A program made the translations under genes and the position numbers. This document shows, in pieces, positions 7,924-17,908 of a stretch of 61,528 nucleotides of DNA. The notes beneath the pieces are model-generated. The model saw only the letters and a list, made by a program, of their open reading frames with translations. It ran no database searches and was not told the origin of the DNA. Origin of the DNA: JBELHR01 sp049607205 (GTDB lineage Bacteria > Bacteroidota > Bacteroidia > Flavobacteriales > Flavobacteriaceae); the NCBI GenBank assembly GCA_049607205.1, contig JBMYWH010000013.1, positions 1-61,528 of the forward strand, in the 5' to 3' direction. Numbering within the stretch: the stretch's first letter is position 1; each line of letters begins with the position of its first letter.

Positions 7924-10452
7924 CTCACCCTGATCTTTAGGTTCTTCAGGCGCTGGAGTTTCTATCACAGGTTCTGTATAAGGCAGAGCAGGAAGTGCTG
8001 TAACTTTCTTTACCTTTTCTAAACTAAATTGATTTCCTTGAGCTTTGATACCTTTTATCGCGATGAAATCTTCAAAATCTACCGTTATTGGCGCAAGAGA
8101 TCGTTTAGAGAAATGCACTTCTGCCATAGGACGGTAATCCGTGGATACATAAGTCAATTGACTCTTAGCATCATCAGTAATGATCAAATCTTCCTTGGAA
8201 GGTTCTGCTAAAAATCTCTTGATATAATATTTTGACTTAGCCCCATCAAAATAGAGTACCGATACGGGTTTTCTAATATTGAGCTTTTCAAAACAAATAT
8301 ATTCATCAGTGAAATGCATACTAAGCTCTGGTTTAACCGTCTTAAGCACTCCTTTCTTATCTATCAACAACAATTGATCCTCAGCGGTAAACTCACCCAA
8401 CAAAACACCACGCTCATCGGTATTAAGCCTCCTAATGGATTCATCAAACCAAATCTTTCTTGGTTTCAGGGTTGACTTACCAGCTGCCTTAAATTCAATT
8501 TTCCTAATCGGGAGTTTAGTCACTAAATTCCCCTTGGAAGACCTTCCCTTAATAAGGAGCTCAGAAAAATCTAAATCCCATTTGAGTTTCTTGACTGTGC
8601 CAACTGCTCTTAGATTCACAGTGACTACTTCAGCCTCACCGTTTGGATTTGCGGAGAAATAATGAATCTTAGACCCTTTATTACCATTGCATAAATCATA
8701 TACTCTATCCCTAGTAATTGAAGTTACAAAAAAGCGCTTCATATAGCTTGGCCCTCCTTTTCCGTCTTGATAGATCAGATTGTAGACCGTACGTTTATCA
8801 TTCTTTTTAAAGACAGCCACATGCATAATTCCTTTACCTACAAAGGTTTTGGAACTCACTTTAGTGACGATCATGCTACCGTCCTTTTTAAAGACTATAA
8901 TATCATCAATATCAGAACAGTCTTCTATAAATTCATCCTTCTTAAGTCCTGTACCTATAAAACCTTCCTCCCTATTGACATAGAGTTTCTCATTTCTGAT
9001 AACCACCTTAGTCGCGACAATATCATCAAAGCTTCTCAACTCGGTATGTCGCTCTTTCCCTTTACCAAATTTCTTTTTAAGATTTGTAAAATAAGCAATG
9101 GCAAAGTCAACAATATGGGCTAAATGATTTCTCACCTCGGCAATTTGATCCTCTAAAGAATCTATGTATTGCTGAGCCTTATCCAAATCAAACTTGGAGA
9201 TTCTCTTAATTCGAATTTCCGTTAACCTTGTAATATCTTCAGTCGTAACAGCTCTCTTGAGATGTCCAATATGTGGTTTCAAACCTTCATCAATTGCTTT
9301 GATTACACCATCCCAGGTCTCTTCTTCTTCAATATCACGATAGATACGCTTTTCAATAAATATGCGTTCTAAAGAAGATGCATGCCATTGCGATTGAAGT
9401 TCGTTTAATTGTATTTCTAATTCGAGCCTCAAAAGATCAACGGTGTGATCCGTAGAGTTTTTGAGTAACTCACTCACTCCTACAAACCGAGGTTTATTGT
9501 CTTCAATGACACAGCAAAGCGGAGAGATAGAATTCTCACAGTTGGTAAAGGCGTACAGGGCATCAATGGTCTTGTCCGGAGAGATTCCATTAGGTAAGTG
9601 GATCATAATTTCCACTTTCTCTGCGGTATTATCCTCGACCTTTTTTATTTTAATTTTCCCCTTCTCATTGGCTTTCAAAATCGAATCAATCAGGGAAGAA
9701 GTCGTGGTTCCAAAAGGAATTTCGTCTATGACTAAGGTCTTCTTATCAAATTGCCTAATCTTAGCTCTTACCCTAACTTTACCTCCACGAAGACCATCAT
9801 TATAATTACTTACATCGGCAATACCTCCTGTTAAAAAGTCAGGAAAAATAGTAAAACTCCTACCTTTTAAGTACTTAACAGAAGCATCGATAAGCTCATT
9901 GAAGTTATGTGGAAGAATCTTAGTAGAGAGTCCTACAGCAATCCCCTCTGCTCCTTGAGCAAGCAATAAAGGAAACTTTACCGGTAAATTAATAGGCTCC
10001 TTCCTTCTTCCGTCATAAGAGGCCTGCCATTTGGTTGTTTTAGGATTAAAAACAACATCCAAGGCAAATTTTGACAATCTAGCCTCAATATATCGAGAGG
10101 CAGCTGCACGGTCACCGGTAAGAATATTACCCCAGTTTCCCTGCATGTCAATCAAGAGTTCTTTCTGACCAAGTTGCACCATGGCATCAGAAATCGAAGC
10201 ATCACCATGAGGGTGATATTGCATGGTATGTCCTACCAGATTCGCTACTTTATTATAACGTCCATCATCTAAATCCTTCATAGATTGAAGAATACGGCGC
10301 TGTACTGGTTTGAAACCATCTTCCATAGATGGTACGGCTCTTTCTAAAATAACATAAGAAGCGTAGTCCAGGAACCACTCCTTATACATTCCTGTAATCT
10401 TGGTAATACTATGGTCTTGAGTATTTTCGGGGCTTAGTTGTTCTTCGCTCAT
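7915..10452 (-). CDS. parC: DNA topoisomerase IV subunit A (ParC)
   Basis: This 845-residue type IIA topoisomerase A subunit has the catalytic Tyr121 in RAAASRYIEARL, the WHD region with HPHGDASISDAM (80-91), the coiled-coil gate and a C-terminal beta-pinwheel. It follows parE by 2 bp in the usual Bacteroidota parE-parC order, which separates it from GyrA. With ParE it decatenates daughter chromosomes. At the positions equivalent to E. coli ParC Ser80 and Glu84 it has Ala85 and Asp89; I recall Ala as normal in Bacteroidota ParC. The acidic/proline tail (PVIETPAPEEPKDQGELF) is disordered-looking. Confidence 0.95.
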   Translation of the reverse strand: MSEEQLSPENTQDHSITKITGMYKEWFLDYASYVILERAVPSMEDGFKPVQRRILQSMKDLDDGRYNKVANLVGHTMQYHPHGDASISDAMVQLGQKELLIDMQGNWGNILTGDRAAASRYIEARLSKFALDVVFNPKTTKWQASYDGRRKEPINLPVKFPLLLAQGAEGIAVGLSTKILPHNFNELIDASVKYLKGRSFTIFPDFLTGGIADVSNYNDGLRGGKVRVRAKIRQFDKKTLVIDEIPFGTTTSSLIDSILKANEKGKIKIKKVEDNTAEKVEIMIHLPNGISPDKTIDALYAFTNCENSISPLCCVIEDNKPRFVGVSELLKNSTDHTVDLLRLELEIQLNELQSQWHASSLERIFIEKRIYRDIEEEETWDGVIKAIDEGLKPHIGHLKRAVTTEDITRLTEIRIKRISKFDLDKAQQYIDSLEDQIAEVRNHLAHIVDFAIAYFTNLKKKFGKGKERHTELRSFDDIVATKVVIRNEKLYVNREEGFIGTGLKKDEFIEDCSDIDDIIVFKKDGSMIVTKVSSKTFVGKGIMHVAVFKKNDKRTVYNLIYQDGKGGPSYMKRFFVTSITRDRVYDLCNGNKGSKIHYFSANPNGEAEVVTVNLRAVGTVKKLKWDLDFSELLIKGRSSKGNLVTKLPIRKIEFKAAGKSTLKPRKIWFDESIRRLNTDERGVLLGEFTAEDQLLLIDKKGVLKTVKPELSMHFTDEYICFEKLNIRKPVSVLYFDGAKSKYYIKRFLAEPSKEDLIITDDAKSQLTYVSTDYRPMAEVHFSKRSLAPITVDFEDFIAIKGIKAQGNQFSLEKVKKVTALPALPYTEPVIETPAPEEPKDQGELF

Positions 10453-10454
10453 AG

Positions 10455-12314
10455 TTATTCTTCAATCAAATCTAATTCGACCTTAAGGTTTTCGATGATA
10501 AATTTCTGTCTGTCTGGTGTGTTTTTCCCCATATAAAAGGAAAGTAATTCTTGAATGGACTTTTCCTTATCAAGCATCACTGGATCCAACCTAATATCTT
10601 CTCCAATGAAAAACTTAAACTCGTCTGGAGAAATCTCCCCAAGTCCTTTAAATCGTGTGATTTCAACCTTTCCTGTTAAGCGGTTTTGGGCTTGGCCTTT
10701 TTCCTCCTCAGAATAACAATACACCGTTTCTTTTTTATTTCTAACTCTAAAAAGAGGAGTTTCTAGGATATAGAGATGTCCATCTTTAATCACCTCTGGG
10801 AAGAATTGTAAGAAAAAGGTGATTAACAACAAACGAATGTGCATACCATCCACATCGGCATCGGTTGCGATCACTATATTATTATAACGTAAATTCTCTA
10901 TACCATCTTCTATATTCAAGGCTGCCTGTAAGAGATTAAACTCTTCATTCTCATATACGATTTTCTTAGACAAACCATAAGAGTTTAGAGGTTTCCCTTT
11001 TAAGGAAAAAACCGCTTGAGTATTTACATTTCTACTTTTAGTAATAGAACCACTCGCGGAATCTCCCTCAGTAATAAACAAGGTAGAATCTAGATAACTG
11101 TCCTTTTTGATATCTCCGAGATGTATTCTACAATCTCTTAATTTTTTATTGTGAAGGGAGGCTTTTTTGGCGCGCTCACGAGCCAGTTTTCTAATCCCAG
11201 ACAATTCCTTTCTTTCCTTTTCTGCTTGGAGAATCTTTTTATGAATAAGCTCTGCAACATCTGGATGCTTATGCAAATAATTATCCAGATTACGACTCAC
11301 GAAATCATTCACAAAAGTCCTTACCGTAGGAAGGTCCCCGCCCATCTCTGTAGAACCTAATTTGGTTTTAGTCTGACTCTCAAAAACAGGTTCCATCACC
11401 TTAATAGCAAAAGCGGCTACTACTGATTTTCTAACATCTGCTGCATCGAAGTTCTTTCCGAAGAAATCCCTAATGGTCTTGACTAATGATTCTCTAAAGG
11501 CGTTTAAATGGGTACCCCCTTGGGTGGTATGTTGCCCATTTACAAAAGAATGATACTCCTCATTGTATTGAGCCTTGGAAAAGGTCATCGCTACTTCTAT
11601 ATCTTCCCCTTCAAGGTGAATTATGGGAAATAATCTTGAGCTTTCCTCGATATTTTCTTCTAAAAGATCTTGAAGACCGTTTTCGGAGATGTATTTCTCT
11701 CCATTAAACACCACGGTCAATCCTCGATTCAAGTAGACATAGTTTTTGATCATGTTGATCACATACTCTTGTCTATATTTGAAGTTATGAAAGATAGAAG
11801 AATCAGGAACGAAAGTTATTTTTGTTCCCTTTCTCTGTGACGTTGTCTCTACTGCTGACTCTTCTATGAGCTCCCCCTTTGAAAATTCAGCCCATTTGGT
11901 CTGTCCATCTCTTATGGCTTGTACTTTAAAGTCTACGGATAAAGCATTTACCGCTTTAGTTCCGACACCATTAAGTCCCACAGATTTTTTAAAGGCCTTT
12001 GAATCGTATTTCCCTCCTGTATTCATTTTGGACACCACATCCACCACCTTACCTAAGGGGATTCCACGACCGTAATCCCTCACAGAGACCTTATCCTCTT
12101 TGATACTAATCTCTATGGTCTTACCTGCTCCCATCACGAATTCATCAATGGAGTTATCCAGCACCTCTTTCAACAGAATATAAATCCCATCATCTGCCGA
12201 AGATCCATCACCCAACTTACCGATATACATACCAGGTCGCATACGAATATGTTCCTTCCAATCAAGGGATCTAATATTATCTTCTGTATAATTTGTTTGA
12301 GTACTCATAGCCAT
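10455..12314 (-). CDS. parE: DNA topoisomerase IV subunit B (ParE)
   Basis: This is a 619-residue GHKL ATPase subunit. The N-terminal ATP site shows LLKEVLDNSIDEFVMGAG, RDYGRGIPLG and GLNGVGTKAVNAL. A transducer domain follows, then the TOPRIM domain with TLFITEGDSASGSI and DADVDGMHIRLLLITFF. The length near 620 fits ParE rather than the longer GyrB forms. Start choice is between ATG 12314 and ATG 12308 (MAMST versus MST); both are possible. It is co-transcribed with parC 2 bp downstream. Confidence 0.95.
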   Translation of the reverse strand: MAMSTQTNYTEDNIRSLDWKEHIRMRPGMYIGKLGDGSSADDGIYILLKEVLDNSIDEFVMGAGKTIEISIKEDKVSVRDYGRGIPLGKVVDVVSKMNTGGKYDSKAFKKSVGLNGVGTKAVNALSVDFKVQAIRDGQTKWAEFSKGELIEESAVETTSQRKGTKITFVPDSSIFHNFKYRQEYVINMIKNYVYLNRGLTVVFNGEKYISENGLQDLLEENIEESSRLFPIIHLEGEDIEVAMTFSKAQYNEEYHSFVNGQHTTQGGTHLNAFRESLVKTIRDFFGKNFDAADVRKSVVAAFAIKVMEPVFESQTKTKLGSTEMGGDLPTVRTFVNDFVSRNLDNYLHKHPDVAELIHKKILQAEKERKELSGIRKLARERAKKASLHNKKLRDCRIHLGDIKKDSYLDSTLFITEGDSASGSITKSRNVNTQAVFSLKGKPLNSYGLSKKIVYENEEFNLLQAALNIEDGIENLRYNNIVIATDADVDGMHIRLLLITFFLQFFPEVIKDGHLYILETPLFRVRNKKETVYCYSEEEKGQAQNRLTGKVEITRFKGLGEISPDEFKFFIGEDIRLDPVMLDKEKSIQELLSFYMGKNTPDRQKFIIENLKVELDLIEE

Positions 12315-12363
12315 TTAAAAATCTAGGATTGACGCTAATTTAAAATTATTAAAAGGAATAAAA

Positions 12364-12398
12364 AAAAAGTCTGTTAAAATGTTATTAACAGACTTTTT
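12364..12398 (-). terminator. Intrinsic terminator after ychF
   Basis: AAAAAGTCTGTTAA (12364-12377) pairs with TTAACAGACTTTTT (12385-12398) around a 7-nt loop, a perfect 14-bp stem with T/A runs. It lies between the ychF stop (12426) and the parE start (12314), both on the minus strand, so it insulates the two. Confidence 0.85.
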
Positions 12399-12425
12399 CA
12401 TGTATATGATTCTCAATTTTTTAAC

Positions 12426-13517
12426 TTAAACATTAAAGCGGAAATTCATCATATCTCCATCTTGAACGATATATTCTTTTCCTTCCACGGATAATTTTCC
12501 AGCTTCCTTCACTTTTGCTTCAGAACCGTACTTCACATAGTCATCATATTTGATCACTTCAGCACGAATAAATCCTTTTTCAAAATCCGTATGAATTACT
12601 CCTGCCGCTTGAGGAGCTGTATCCCCTATATGAATCGTCCAAGCTCTTACCTCTTTTTTCCCTGCAGTAAAATAAGTCTGAAGGTTTAATAAATGGTAAG
12701 CAGAACGGATCAATTTAGCACTTCCTGGCTCTTCAAGGCCTATATCAGACAAGAACATTTGACGCTCTTCATAATCGTCTAATTCATTAATATCAGCTTC
12801 TGTTCCCACAGCTAACACTAGTACCTCTGCATCTTCAGAAGCCACAGCTTCTTTCACTTTTTCAACATAAGCATTACCATTTACAGCCGATCCTTCATCT
12901 ACATTACATACATAAAGAACTGGTTTGGCGGTAATATATTGTAAACTTTGAACAAATTCTTGTTCTTTTTCGGTAAACTCAATCGTACGAACTGACTTCC
13001 CTTCCAAGAGAACTTCTTCAATTTTTAAAAGAATCGCTAATTCAGCTTGAGCTTCCTTATTCCCTGTTTTTGCAGTACGTTTTACACGTTCCAAACGCTT
13101 TTCAGTCGTTTCTAAATCTTTTAACTGCAATTCAATATCAATCGTCTCCTTGTCTCTAATTGGATCCACTGAACCGTCGACATGAATGATATTCTCATTA
13201 TCAAAACATCTTAACACGTGAATAATTGCATCCGTTTCTCTAATATTAGCAAGGAATTGATTCCCTAAACCTTCTCCTTTAGAAGCACCACGAACAAGAC
13301 CTGCAATGTCTACTATTTCTACGATAGCAGGTTGAACTTTTTCTGGATCTACAAGCTCTGCTAATTTCTCTAAACGAGGATCTGGAACATTCACCACACC
13401 CACATTAGGTTCAATAGTACAAAATGGGAAATTTGCACTTTGAGCTTTTGCATTAGACAAACAATTAAAAAGTGTTGACTTACCTACATTTGGAAGTCCT
13501 ACAATACCTGCTTTCAT
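12426..13517 (-). CDS. ychF: Ribosome-associated ATPase YchF (OLA1 family)
   Basis: This 363-residue Obg-like P-loop ATPase has the G1 motif GLPNVGKSTLF at residues 6-16, the G3 region DIAGLVRGASKGEGLGNQFL, a coiled-coil insert (about 130-180), the NVDEG segment where G4 (NKxD) normally sits, which fits the ATP-preferring YchF, and a C-terminal TGS domain (about 280-363) ending in GDMMNFRFNV. Length matches the family (about 363). It is a stand-alone gene with its own -7 box upstream and a terminator downstream. Confidence 0.96.
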   Translation of the reverse strand: MKAGIVGLPNVGKSTLFNCLSNAKAQSANFPFCTIEPNVGVVNVPDPRLEKLAELVDPEKVQPAIVEIVDIAGLVRGASKGEGLGNQFLANIRETDAIIHVLRCFDNENIIHVDGSVDPIRDKETIDIELQLKDLETTEKRLERVKRTAKTGNKEAQAELAILLKIEEVLLEGKSVRTIEFTEKEQEFVQSLQYITAKPVLYVCNVDEGSAVNGNAYVEKVKEAVASEDAEVLVLAVGTEADINELDDYEERQMFLSDIGLEEPGSAKLIRSAYHLLNLQTYFTAGKKEVRAWTIHIGDTAPQAAGVIHTDFEKGFIRAEVIKYDDYVKYGSEAKVKEAGKLSVEGKEYIVQDGDMMNFRFNV

Positions 13518-13536
13518 TATTTTATATTTTTCCGTG

Positions 13537-13544
13537 CAAATATA
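13537..13544 (-). promoter_or_regulatory. -7 promoter element for ychF
   Basis: Minus strand TATATTTG, exact TAnnTTTG, ending 19 bp before the ychF ATG at 13517. No convincing -33 element seen. Confidence 0.45.
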
Positions 13545-13637
13545 CTATTTCATTTTGTTATACATATTGATATTTTTCATTTTACACTAAATATAGTTTA
13601 CTTATCTTAGGCCTCGAAAATTTTAAACCTTAAACCC

Positions 13638-14942
13638 TTGAACACTAAAAACTACTCAAAAGCGTTTTACGTCTTAACGTCCCTATTTTTTATGTGGGGA
13701 TTCATTACAGTCCTTGTCGATTCTTTGATACCTCGATTAAAAGAAGTCTTTGAACTCACTTATTTTCAGGCGGGATTAGTACAATTTGCTTTTTTCTTAG
13801 CTTATGGACTCTTATCCATACCCTCTGGAGCCATTTTATCTAAGATCGGTTATAAGAAAGGAATTATTTTAGGTTTATCCGTTATGGGTCTAGGTGCCTT
13901 ATTGTTTTACCCAGCCGCTGAATTCAGACAGTTTTGGATTTTCTTAATTGGATATTTTGTTTTAGCCGGAGGAATGACTGTACTTCAAGTTGCTGCCAAT
14001 CCTTATGTAGCAGTTTTAGGTGACGAAAATAGTGCCGCTTCTCGTTTGACGCTTTCACAAGCCTTCAACTCTCTTGGAGCTTCAATTGCTCCTTTATTTG
14101 GAGCGATGTTCTTATTAAGCGATAAGATTATGTCTACCGACGAGATCAATGCCATGTCTGAAACTGCAAAATCAACTTATATGGAAGGAGAAGCTTCAGC
14201 TGTTCAGTTGCCTTTTGTAATTCTCGCAGGAGCTCTTATTTTATTGGCCTTTGTGGTGTCAAGAGTAAAATTACCTAATATACTTTCTGGAGAAAGCACT
14301 GGTAGCTATGCAGGTGCATGGGCACACAAAAATCTTAAAATGGGAACTCTAGGAATCTTTTTATATGTAGGAGCTGAAGTTGCTATTGGAAGTTACCTAG
14401 TATCTTATTTCATCTCTATGGGAATGCCAGAATTAATCAAAGGCAATGAATTCATGTCAGGAATCGCATCAAGTCTATTAGGAGGAGATCTTGCTAATGT
14501 AGATTCAAAAGCCATTGTAGGAGCCTTTGTAACCTTCTATTGGACAGGAGCTATGGTCGGTCGTTTTGTTGGAGCTTATTTAAATAAAATCCTTAAACCT
14601 TCAACTGTACTTAGCGTTTTTGCACTAATCGCAGTATCCTTATTACTAATTTCCATGAATACAACTGGATTTGTGGCCATGTGGAGTATTTTATTAGTAG
14701 GATTATTCAATTCTATAATTTTCCCAACGATTTTCACACTTTCTCTTGAAGGGCTCGGTGAGAACAAGCCTCAAGCATCAGGAATTTTATGTACAGCGAT
14801 CGTAGGAGGAGCTATTGTTCCACCGCTATATGGTTATATGACAGACCTTACAGGATTTAAGATTGCATTATTTGTAATGATAGCTTGTTATGCTTACATT
14901 TATTTCTTCGCAAAGAAAAGTAAAAACTTTGCGAGTGCATAA
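13638..14942 (+). CDS. MFS sugar transporter, FucP/GluP (glucose/galactose) type
   Basis: This 434-residue protein has 12 hydrophobic segments and the FHS-family look (FFMWGFITVLVDSLIPRLK, AGLVQFAFFLAYGLLSIPSG, TVLQVAANPYVAVLG). The start is a TTG at 13638; the next Met is inside helix 1, so the TTG is the best start. It would bring hexoses across the inner membrane. The GH92 mannosidase begins 5 bp after its stop, so the likely substrate is mannose or a mannose-containing sugar released by that enzyme. Substrate is inferred from context only. Confidence 0.88.
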   Translation: MNTKNYSKAFYVLTSLFFMWGFITVLVDSLIPRLKEVFELTYFQAGLVQFAFFLAYGLLSIPSGAILSKIGYKKGIILGLSVMGLGALLFYPAAEFRQFWIFLIGYFVLAGGMTVLQVAANPYVAVLGDENSAASRLTLSQAFNSLGASIAPLFGAMFLLSDKIMSTDEINAMSETAKSTYMEGEASAVQLPFVILAGALILLAFVVSRVKLPNILSGESTGSYAGAWAHKNLKMGTLGIFLYVGAEVAIGSYLVSYFISMGMPELIKGNEFMSGIASSLLGGDLANVDSKAIVGAFVTFYWTGAMVGRFVGAYLNKILKPSTVLSVFALIAVSLLLISMNTTGFVAMWSILLVGLFNSIIFPTIFTLSLEGLGENKPQASGILCTAIVGGAIVPPLYGYMTDLTGFKIALFVMIACYAYIYFFAKKSKNFASA

Positions 14943-14947
14943 CACTC

Positions 14948-17908
14948 ATGAAAACTAACTACCTTTTATATTTTATCTTATTAACTATATGGGGATGTGG
15001 TTCTGATCAAAATCAGGACGCATCCCCATATTTTTTTGTCAATACTTTTATTGGAACTGGAGGCCACGGTCACACTTACCCTGGAGCAACTAGCCCTTTT
15101 GGGATGGTACAATTAAGCCCCGATACTCGTTTAGATGGTTGGGATGGCTGCTCAGGCTACCATTATACCGATACTCAGAGTTATGGGTTCTCTCATACCC
15201 ATCTAAGCGGTACGGGGATTTCTGACTATGGAGACATCTTATTTCAACCTCTAGCCCAAGGCCAAAACCTCTCTCTCAGCTCCCTTATCCAAAACAAAGG
15301 ATTACCCTACTCTTTTAATAAGGAAAGTGAACTTGCCGCACCTGGATATTATGAGCTCAATTATGATGCTGCGCATATTAAGGTAAAACTATCTGCGACC
15401 AAAAGAATAGGAATCCAGAACTATCATTTTGCAAGTGATACGATACAAAAAGTTTTATTAGATCTGAATCACAGAGACATTTTATTAGATTATCATCTAG
15501 AACAAGTAGATTCGGTAAGTCTCAGAGGTTATCGTAGGTCTAAAGCTTGGGCGCAGGATCAAAGAATCTATTTTTACACCCAATTCTCCGAGCCCATAAA
15601 ACTTGTAAAAATGCCTTTTGAGCCAGGGCAGGAAGAATTAGCAAATAGATTTAGAATTATAAAAACTCTTCAGCCCACTGAGGACCTTACCCTTCAAACC
15701 GCTTTAAGCGCTGTCAGCATGGAGGGTGCTCAAAAGAACTTCTTGGCTGAATTCATTTCATGGAAGCTTCTAGACTACAAAGCTGTGGCACAAAAAGTAT
15801 GGGAACAAGAGCTTAACAAAATCAAAGTTCAAGGCTCCAAGGAGGACAAAACCATTTTTTACAGCAGCCTCTATCACAGTCTCATTGCACCCAACACCTA
15901 TAATGACGTGGATGGCTCCTATAGAGGATTGGACCAAAAAATCCATAAGGACAGCCTACACAACACCTATACCGTATTTTCCCTGTGGGACACCTTTAGA
16001 GCTGCCCACCCACTATACACCCTAATTGCACCAGAAGAAACTTCGGAATTCATCACCACCTTTTTAAAACATTATAAACAAGGAGGTCGTTTACCGGTTT
16101 GGGAACTTTCAGCCAACGAGACCGACTGTATGATTGGATACCACAGCATTCCCGTAATTTTTGATGCTTACCAAAAAGGCTATAGAGACTTTGATTTAGA
16201 TTTGGCATTAGAAGCTATGAAGGCTAGTGCTATGGCAGATGGTTTTGGGCTTAAGTCCTATAAAAAAAATGGATATGTTGCCGCTCAAGATGAGGCAGAG
16301 TCCGTATCTAGAACCCTTGAATATGCCTATGACGATTGGTGTATTGCACAATTCGCTGGCAGTTTAAATGATCATAAGACTCAAGCACAATTCATCTCTA
16401 GAGCTTTGAATTATCAAAACGTATTTGACCCTCAAACTGGGTTTATGCGCGCTAGAGTGAATTCGGGTTGGTATAGCCCTTTTGACCCTAGAGAAGTGAA
16501 TTTTAATTATACCGAAGCTAATGCCTGGCAATATTCCCTATTTGTTCCTCAAGACATTCGTGGAATGATCCGACTCTATCAGGGTCCTCAGGACTTAGAG
16601 GCTCATTTAGACCAAATGTTCAATGCTTCTGCCCAGACCTCTGGTCGCCATCAAGCAGATATTACCGGGCTTATCGGTCAATACGCTCATGGAAATGAAC
16701 CGAGTCACCACATGGCTTATCTTTATAATTATATAGGCCAAGCGTCAAAGACCCAAAACTACGTTCACCGTATCAAAACGGAACTCTACCACAATACCCC
16801 AGATGGACTCTCAGGAAATGAGGATTGTGGACAGATGAGTGCATGGTATGTATTCTCCTCCTTAGGTTTCTATCCGGTGAGTCCTGGATCTAATACCTAC
16901 AGCATCGGTCAGCCTAGTTTTAAGCAAGCCGAACTTAGTCTACCCAATGGAAAAACACTTAAAATCAAGGCTCCTAAGTTAAGCGACGAAGCCATTTATG
17001 TCAAAAAAGCACTTTTAAACGGTAAAGCTCTAGATTCTTGGGAGCTAAATCATTTTGATTTAATGCGAGGTGGAGTATTAGAATTTGAGATGACTTCAGA
17101 TGCTTCTCAGGTTCCGAATTTAGAAACTCAAGGAACCTTAATCGATGCTCAAATTGCGGTATCTCCACTTATAAGTGCTAAGAGTAAAACATTTACAGAT
17201 TCCTTGAAAATAGAACTTTCTTTACCTGCTCGCAATGATGATACTCAGATCTATTTTAAAAGACCAGGTCAGAGATTCCAGCGATATGAGCAGCCTTTTT
17301 ACATTCATAATTCCGAAACCATAAAAGCCTATAGTGCACTTGCTTCAGAGACTAGGTTTAAAGAAAATGTAGGGCCTATGGACAAGATTTCTCAAGAGAA
17401 AAACTCCAAACTGGTTGAGGCTGATTTTGTGAAAATTCCTGAGGGCAGAACAATTGAAATTCAGAGCGTTTACAACCCTCAGTACTCAGCAGAGGGGAAT
17501 AAAGCCTTAATCGATTACCAAAAGGGAGGAGAAAACTTCAGAACTGGCTATTGGCAGGGTTATCAAGGTCAAGATGTGATAGCAATTATGGATTTAGGCA
17601 AAATTCAAGACATTACAAGTCTTAACACCACTTACCTTCAAGATGCTGGATCATGGATCTGGCTACCTAAGCAAGTTCGCTATGACATCTCTAAAGATGG
17701 AAAGAATTTTAAATCTCTTGGAAGCATTAATCACAGCATAGGTCTAGATACGGATCACCCAGTTCTCAAAGATTTCAAACTCAATACCCAAGCTCGTGGA
17801 CGCTATATTCGAATGACTGCAGTAAATCGTGGTCCATGTCCTGAATGGCATCAAGGGGCTGGAGGTGATTCATGGATCTTTATAGACGAGTTTGAAGTAA
17901 CTAATTAA
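14948..17908 (+). CDS. GH92 alpha-mannosidase lipoprotein with C-terminal discoidin-like domain
   Basis: This 986-residue protein begins with a lipoprotein signal (MKTNYLLYFILLTIWGC, Cys17), so it is surface- or periplasm-anchored. The GH92 core (about 25-710) shows FIGTGGHGHTYPGATSPFG, FSHTHLSGTG, FSLWDTFRAAHPL, WELSANETDCM, GNEPSHHMAYLYNY and GNEDCGQMSAWYVFSSLGFY, all typical. A chitobiase-type Fn3-like piece (about 750-800) and an F5/8 type C-like domain (about 840-986) follow. GH92 enzymes are calcium-dependent exo-alpha-mannosidases acting on N-glycans and mannans. It forms an operon with the upstream sugar transporter and converges on cutC with a 4-bp overlap. Confidence 0.93.
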   Translation: MKTNYLLYFILLTIWGCGSDQNQDASPYFFVNTFIGTGGHGHTYPGATSPFGMVQLSPDTRLDGWDGCSGYHYTDTQSYGFSHTHLSGTGISDYGDILFQPLAQGQNLSLSSLIQNKGLPYSFNKESELAAPGYYELNYDAAHIKVKLSATKRIGIQNYHFASDTIQKVLLDLNHRDILLDYHLEQVDSVSLRGYRRSKAWAQDQRIYFYTQFSEPIKLVKMPFEPGQEELANRFRIIKTLQPTEDLTLQTALSAVSMEGAQKNFLAEFISWKLLDYKAVAQKVWEQELNKIKVQGSKEDKTIFYSSLYHSLIAPNTYNDVDGSYRGLDQKIHKDSLHNTYTVFSLWDTFRAAHPLYTLIAPEETSEFITTFLKHYKQGGRLPVWELSANETDCMIGYHSIPVIFDAYQKGYRDFDLDLALEAMKASAMADGFGLKSYKKNGYVAAQDEAESVSRTLEYAYDDWCIAQFAGSLNDHKTQAQFISRALNYQNVFDPQTGFMRARVNSGWYSPFDPREVNFNYTEANAWQYSLFVPQDIRGMIRLYQGPQDLEAHLDQMFNASAQTSGRHQADITGLIGQYAHGNEPSHHMAYLYNYIGQASKTQNYVHRIKTELYHNTPDGLSGNEDCGQMSAWYVFSSLGFYPVSPGSNTYSIGQPSFKQAELSLPNGKTLKIKAPKLSDEAIYVKKALLNGKALDSWELNHFDLMRGGVLEFEMTSDASQVPNLETQGTLIDAQIAVSPLISAKSKTFTDSLKIELSLPARNDDTQIYFKRPGQRFQRYEQPFYIHNSETIKAYSALASETRFKENVGPMDKISQEKNSKLVEADFVKIPEGRTIEIQSVYNPQYSAEGNKALIDYQKGGENFRTGYWQGYQGQDVIAIMDLGKIQDITSLNTTYLQDAGSWIWLPKQVRYDISKDGKNFKSLGSINHSIGLDTDHPVLKDFKLNTQARGRYIRMTAVNRGPCPEWHQGAGGDSWIFIDEFEVTN

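Noticed and set aside
8767..9123. Plus-strand ORF of 118 codons inside parC
   Set aside because: Antisense to a well conserved region of parC with no promoter or family likeness; a shadow frame.
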